64,000 nucleotides of DNA from Citrobacter koseri ATCC BAA-895 (GTDB lineage: Bacteria; Pseudomonadota; Gammaproteobacteria; Enterobacterales; Enterobacteriaceae): NCBI RefSeq assembly GCF_000018045.1, contig NC_009792.1:3782001-3846000 (forward strand). Reading direction: 5' to 3'. A program made the position numbers and the translations under genes. Below the pieces are notes generated by a model that was not told where the DNA came from, did not search any database, and saw only the letters and a list, made by a program, of their open reading frames with translations. The stretch's first letter is position 1. Each line of letters opens with the position of its first letter. Below are positions 60,182-64,000 of the stretch, one piece after another.

Positions 60182-61819
60182 TTACTTCGCCTGACGCTTC
60201 TGATATTCGCTGGCGGCTTTCACAAAGCCTGCAAACAGCGGATGCCCGTCACGCGGCGTTGAAGTAAATTCCGGGTGGAATTGACAGGCAACGAACCACG
60301 GATGGTTCGGCACTTCGATGATCTCGACCAACTGATCATCCCCGGAACGGCCCGCAATGCGCAGACCCGCAGCTTCAATTTGGTTCAACAACATGTTGTT
60401 GACTTCATAGCGGTGACGATGGCGCTCAGTGATTGTCGGCGTACCGTACATCTGGCGAACCAGGCTCTCATCGGAAAGCTGACACATCTGCGCGCCAAGA
60501 CGCATGGTGCCACCCAGATCGCTCTTCTCCGTACGGACTTCAACGTTGCCGTTCTCGTCACGCCACTCGGTAATCAGCGCCACAACAGGGTACTTACAGT
60601 CTGGCACAAATTCCGTTGAGTTGGCGTTTTCCATACCCGCTACGTTGCGCGCAAACTCAATCAGCGCAACCTGCATACCCAGGCAAATACCCAGATAAGG
60701 AATATTGTTTTCACGCGCATAACGCGCCGTCGCGACCTTACCTTCAACGCCACGGTAGCCGAAGCCGCCAGGGATCAGGATAGCGTCCAAATCTTTCAGA
60801 ATTTCGACGCCGCGCGTTTCAACATCCTGCGAATCGATCAGCTTGATGTTGACGGTGACACGGTTCTTCAGGCCACCGTGTTTCAGCGCTTCAATCACCG
60901 ACTTATAGGCATCCGGCAGTTCAATGTACTTGCCGACCATACCGATAGTCACTTCGCCCGCCGGGTTCGCTTCTTCGTAGATAACCTGTTCCCATTCGGC
61001 CAGGTTCGCTTCCGGGCAGTCTAAGCTGAATCGTTTACAAATATAATCGTCCAGGCCCTGAGATTTCAACATGCCCGGAATTTTATAAATAGAATCGACG
61101 TCTTTCAGAGAAATAACGGCCTTTTCAGCAACGTTACAGAACAATGCAATCTTCGCACGCTCATTGGCCGGAACGGCGCGATCGGAACGGCAGATCAGAA
61201 TATCCGGCTGGATACCGATGGAGAGCAGTTCTTTAACGGAGTGCTGCGTCGGTTTCGTTTTGACTTCGCCTGCCGCGGCCATGTACGGCACCAGCGTCAG
61301 GTGCATAAACAGCGCGTGCTCACGACCGATATCAACCGCCAGTTGACGAATCGCTTCCAGGAACGGCAGGGACTCGATATCACCGACAGTACCGCCGATT
61401 TCGACCAGCACCACGTCGTGGCCTTCGCCGCCTTCGATGATGCGCTCTTTAATCGCGTTGGTGATGTGCGGGATAACCTGTACGGTTGCGCCCAGATAGT
61501 CGCCACGGCGTTCTTTACGCAGAACGTCAGAGTAAATACGACCCGTGGTGAAGTTGTTGCGGCGGCTCATCTTGGTGCGAATGAAGCGCTCATAGTGACC
61601 CAGGTCCAGATCGGTTTCGGCGCCGTCTTCAGTAACGAACACTTCCCCGTGTTGGATTGGACTCATAGTACCAGGATCGACGTTGATGTACGGATCCAGT
61701 TTCATGATGGTCACGTTGAGGCCACGGGCTTCAAGAATGGCTGCGAGGGAGGCTGCGGCAATGCCTTTACCCAGAGAGGATACGACCCCGCCGGTCACAA
61801 AAATATAGTTCGTTGTCAT
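60182..61819 (-). CDS. pyrG: PyrG, CTP synthase
   Basis: 545-aa enzyme that aminates UTP to CTP. N-terminal synthetase domain opens NYIFVTGGVVSSLGKGI; C-terminal glutamine amidotransferase domain has the nucleophile in GICLGMQ and the HPEFTS His/Glu pair. Full length. Confidence 0.98.
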   Translation of the reverse strand: MTTNYIFVTGGVVSSLGKGIAAASLAAILEARGLNVTIMKLDPYINVDPGTMSPIQHGEVFVTEDGAETDLDLGHYERFIRTKMSRRNNFTTGRIYSDVLRKERRGDYLGATVQVIPHITNAIKERIIEGGEGHDVVLVEIGGTVGDIESLPFLEAIRQLAVDIGREHALFMHLTLVPYMAAAGEVKTKPTQHSVKELLSIGIQPDILICRSDRAVPANERAKIALFCNVAEKAVISLKDVDSIYKIPGMLKSQGLDDYICKRFSLDCPEANLAEWEQVIYEEANPAGEVTIGMVGKYIELPDAYKSVIEALKHGGLKNRVTVNIKLIDSQDVETRGVEILKDLDAILIPGGFGYRGVEGKVATARYARENNIPYLGICLGMQVALIEFARNVAGMENANSTEFVPDCKYPVVALITEWRDENGNVEVRTEKSDLGGTMRLGAQMCQLSDESLVRQMYGTPTITERHRHRYEVNNMLLNQIEAAGLRIAGRSGDDQLVEIIEVPNHPWFVACQFHPEFTSTPRDGHPLFAGFVKAASEYQKRQAK

Positions 61820-61924
61820 GCTGAACCTGAGAAGTTAGGTTTAAAAGACGATGGAATAACCAGGACGGGAAAGCAGTATACCCGAACATGGCGTACGCCA
61901 CAAACTTTCATTATCCCCTCTCCT

Positions 61925-62040
61925 TCGTTCTTCAAGCCGCACCAGTGTTAGCTTCCTTCACTCCCCCCAGTCACATCGCATTTCTATGTTCCTGGGGATT
62001 CTTTCAGTCGCCGCCTTGTTGCGACTCGAATAACTCGAAG
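61925..62040. repeat. ERIC-like element between mazG and pyrG
   Basis: A divergent ERIC copy: CTTCAAGCCGCACC near one end, the core CCCCCAGTCACATCG..TATGTTCCTGGGGATTC, and GTTGCGACTCGAATAACTCG at the other. It lies in the 353-bp mazG-pyrG gap, where the pyrG promoter must also be; the remaining sequence (62041-62172) is AT-rich with no clear signal. Confidence 0.75.
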
Positions 62041-62172
62041 AGGCAGTATACAAGGTGTTTCATCAACATAACGGAAAGAGAAAATAGCCCCTTTGGGGTA
62101 AATGTTTTTGACGTAAATCAAGAGCTTGTTATTTAAAAAATCACACAAAACGCCCTTGACTGCCTAAATTCG

Positions 62173-62964
62173 TTAGAGATCAATTTCCTGGCGTTTTACC
62201 TGCTGCCAGACTTCTTCCATTGTTTCCAGATCAACTCCCGTCATTTCCAGGCCTCGCGCCGCAACAATCCGCTCAACTTCACGAAAACGCCGTTCGAACT
62301 TTTCATTGGCTTTTTGTAACGCGGTCTCTGCTTTTGTCCCTAAATGACGCGCCATATTGACGGTGGCAAAGAGCAGGTCGCCCATTTCCTCCTCCAGTTT
62401 AGCCTGGTCTACGACAGCCTGCCGCGCCTCGAACATGACCTCGTCGATCTCTTCATACACCTTATCGACAACCGGCCCTAACGTCGTCCAGTCAAAGCCG
62501 ACGTTCGAACAGCGTTTCTGGATTTTTTGCGCGCGCATTAACGCCGGTAAGCTGCGGGGAATATCATCCAGCGCCGAATGCTGCGCTTTCTGCGCGCGCT
62601 CTTCGGTTTTGATTTGCTCCCAGCGGGCTAATACCTCGGTACTGTTGTGAGCGGCTACGTCCGCAAAGACGTGTGGGTGGCGACGTTCCAGTTTATCGCT
62701 GATGGCGGCGCAAATATCATTAAAGTCAAAGCGCCCTTCTTCCTGCGCCATCTGCGCATAAAACACGACCTGAAACAGCAGATCGCCCAGCTCTCCGCGC
62801 AGGTCGTCAAAGTCCTCACGGGCAATGGCGTCGAGCACTTCATAGGTTTCTTCAAGGGTATACGGCGCAATGGTGGCAAACGTCTGCTCTTTGTCCCACG
62901 GGCAGCCGTTTTCCGGGTCGCGCAAGCGTTGCATAATGCCAAGCAGGCGATCGATTTGATTCAT
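62173..62964 (-). CDS. mazG: MazG, nucleoside triphosphate pyrophosphohydrolase
   Basis: 263 aa with two MazG domains; the N-terminal helix set holds CPWDKEQTF, EETYEVLDAI and ELGDLLFQVVF, and the C-terminal set holds EEIDEVMFEAR and EEEMGDLLFATVN, the Glu/Asp residues that bind Mg. ATG 62964 gives the E. coli length; the longer frame to 63033 reads into a REP element. MazEF, normally upstream, is absent. Confidence 0.96.
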   Translation of the reverse strand: MNQIDRLLGIMQRLRDPENGCPWDKEQTFATIAPYTLEETYEVLDAIAREDFDDLRGELGDLLFQVVFYAQMAQEEGRFDFNDICAAISDKLERRHPHVFADVAAHNSTEVLARWEQIKTEERAQKAQHSALDDIPRSLPALMRAQKIQKRCSNVGFDWTTLGPVVDKVYEEIDEVMFEARQAVVDQAKLEEEMGDLLFATVNMARHLGTKAETALQKANEKFERRFREVERIVAARGLEMTGVDLETMEEVWQQVKRQEIDL

Positions 62965-62990
62965 TGGAATATCCTGAAAATTGTCACCAA

Positions 62991-63089
62991 CGTAGGCCGG
63001 ATAAGGCGACAGCCGCCATCCGGCAACTGGCAATGCCTGATGGCAACGCTGACGCGTCTTATCAGGCCTACAAAGCGTATCCGGCCTGG
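62991..63089. repeat. REP cluster between relA and mazG
   Basis: CGTAGGCCGGATAAGGCGAC..GCCGCCATCCGGC, GCCTGATGGC..CTTATCAGGCCTAC and a partial GTATCCGGCCTGG. This 130-bp gap holds only REP sequence; in E. coli K-12 the mazEF toxin-antitoxin genes lie here. Confidence 0.87.
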
Positions 63090-63094
63090 AAAAA

Positions 63095-64000
63095 TTAATT
63101 ACCGTGCAAACGACGCGCGTCGATCACATCCGGCACCTGGTTGAGTTTACTGAGAACGCGCCCCAGCACTTGCAGGTTGTAAATTTCGATGGTCATATCG
63201 ATGGTGGCGAGCTGCTGCCGGGTGTCGCTGCGGCTGGCCACCCCCAGCACGTTCACCTTCTCGTTAGCCAGAATGGTGGTGATATCCCGCAACAAGCCGC
63301 TGCGATCGTTGGCCTGAACGCGTACCACCAGCGAATATCCCGCAGAGTAGCTCTCGCCCCACACCGCATCCACGATACGTTCCGGTGCATGAGAACGCAG
63401 CTCCACAAGCTGTTCGCAGTCCGCCCGGTGTACGGAAATACCGCGCCCCTGGGTGATAAACCCGACAATCTCATCTCCTGGAATCGGCTGGCAGCAGCGC
63501 GCAATGTGGTGCATCAGGTTGCCGACCCCTTCCACCACCACGCGACCATCGTCTTTACGGCGATTCTGCGGGGCGTATGTTTTCTGCTGAAGCTGTTTCA
63601 GCGCGGCGGCGTCCTGTTCGGCGGCGCTCGGCTTATTAAACTGCGATTGCAGGAAGTTCACCATCTGGTTAAGGCGAATATCCCCGCCGCCAATCGCCGC
63701 CAGCAGTTCCTCCAGCTCATTGAAGTTGTAGCGCGGCAGCAGGTGTTTTTCCGCCTCTTTCAGGCTGATGCCCAAATGCGCCAGTTCATCGTCGAGGATT
63801 TGCCGCCCGGCGAGAATGTTCTTGTCCCGATCCTGCTTGCGAAACCAGGCGTGGATTTTAGAACGGCCACGGCTGGTCGTCACATAGCCCAGGTTCGGGT
63901 TGAGCCAGTCCCGGCTAGGGTTTGGCTGCTTCTGGGTGATGATTTCAATCTGATCGCCCATCTGCAACTGATAGGTAAACGGCACGATACGCCCGCCGAT
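63095..64000 (-). CDS. relA: RelA, (p)ppGpp synthetase I (N-terminal part outside window)
   Basis: The last 301 residues of RelA (~744 aa). The end of the TGS domain (PFTYQLQMGDQIEIITQKQ), the helical linker, the conserved cysteine zinc-finger-type region (HHIARCCQPIPGDEIVGF) and the C-terminal ACT/RRM domain are present. The frame is open to the window edge (IGGRIV at the edge), so no start codon lies inside; a GTG at 63985 is not the start. Catalytic domains are not visible. Confidence 0.97.
   Translation of the reverse strand: MGGRIVPFTYQLQMGDQIEIITQKQPNPSRDWLNPNLGYVTTSRGRSKIHAWFRKQDRDKNILAGRQILDDELAHLGISLKEAEKHLLPRYNFNELEELLAAIGGGDIRLNQMVNFLQSQFNKPSAAEQDAAALKQLQQKTYAPQNRRKDDGRVVVEGVGNLMHHIARCCQPIPGDEIVGFITQGRGISVHRADCEQLVELRSHAPERIVDAVWGESYSAGYSLVVRVQANDRSGLLRDITTILANEKVNVLGVASRSDTRQQLATIDMTIEIYNLQVLGRVLSKLNQVPDVIDARRLHGN

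Overview
The window is chromosomal DNA of an enterobacterium close to Escherichia, Salmonella and Citrobacter. Most proteins are recognisable at nearly full length as E. coli K-12 orthologues in K-12 order (hypF-hydN-ascGFB-hyc-hyp-fhlA ... mutS ... rpoS-nlpD-pcm-surE-truD-ispF-ispD-ftsB-ygbE-cysCND-iap ... cysHIJ-queD-ygc cluster-queE-eno-pyrG-mazG-relA). The differences from K-12 point away from E. coli itself: sitABCD sits between fhlA/ygbA and mutS (the chromosomal site of Salmonella SPI-1), a tandem-Mop gene follows fhlA, an ecdBCD/hosA hydroxyarylate decarboxylase locus lies between mutS and rpoS, CRISPR-cas is absent between iap and cysH, and mazEF is absent between mazG and relA. A Citrobacter-type genome is my best guess; the species cannot be fixed from sequence reading alone. 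I saw no rRNA, tRNA, IS element, prophage or CRISPR array.

Layout. 1-20.3 kb: hydrogen metabolism. hydN-hypF, the hycABCDEFGHI formate hydrogenlyase-1 operon and the hypABCDE nickel-centre maturation operon carry sigma-54 promoters and FhlA-type inverted repeats; fhlA follows. The asc beta-glucoside operon is embedded between hydN and hycI. 20.3-24.8 kb: a tandem-Mop molybdate-binding protein, ygbA, and the SitABCD Mn/Fe ABC transporter with an MntR box. 24.9-37.5 kb: mutS, ecdDCB with its divergent regulator hosA, then rpoS-nlpD-pcm-surE-truD-ispFD-ftsB-ygbE. 37.5-46.3 kb: sulfate assimilation (cysDNC, cysJIH) with iap between. 46.6-57.8 kb: queD and the ygc cluster. 58-64 kb: queE, eno, pyrG, mazG and the C-terminal part of relA.

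The region most worth attention is the ygc cluster. It encodes a transporter (YqcE), a sugar/polyol-type kinase (YgcE), a short-chain dehydrogenase (YgcW), an FAD-linked oxidase (YgcU), a second transporter (YgcS), an electron-transfer flavoprotein pair (YgcR/YgcQ), an ETF:quinone-oxidoreductase-like flavoprotein with a small ferredoxin partner (YgcN/YgcO), and a GlpP-family antiterminator (YgcP). Between the divergent ygcW and yqcE operons each predicted mRNA leader carries an intrinsic terminator just before the first gene. Each terminator overlaps a second, mutually exclusive stem-loop whose loop sequence (AGAGA..TGAGAAA) is the same in both leaders and whose stem shows two compensatory base-pair changes. 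Each leader is preceded by a good CRP site. I infer an antitermination switch read by YgcP and induced by a phosphorylated substrate, probably the YgcE product.

The intergenic spaces are rich in REP/BIME elements (at least twelve clusters) and ERIC-type elements. Several have rebuilt gene ends: the hypA and ygcQ stop codons lie in REP sequence, a 54/55-bp tandem duplication has copied the last codons of cysH, and an ERIC splits the normally contiguous ispD-ispF pair.
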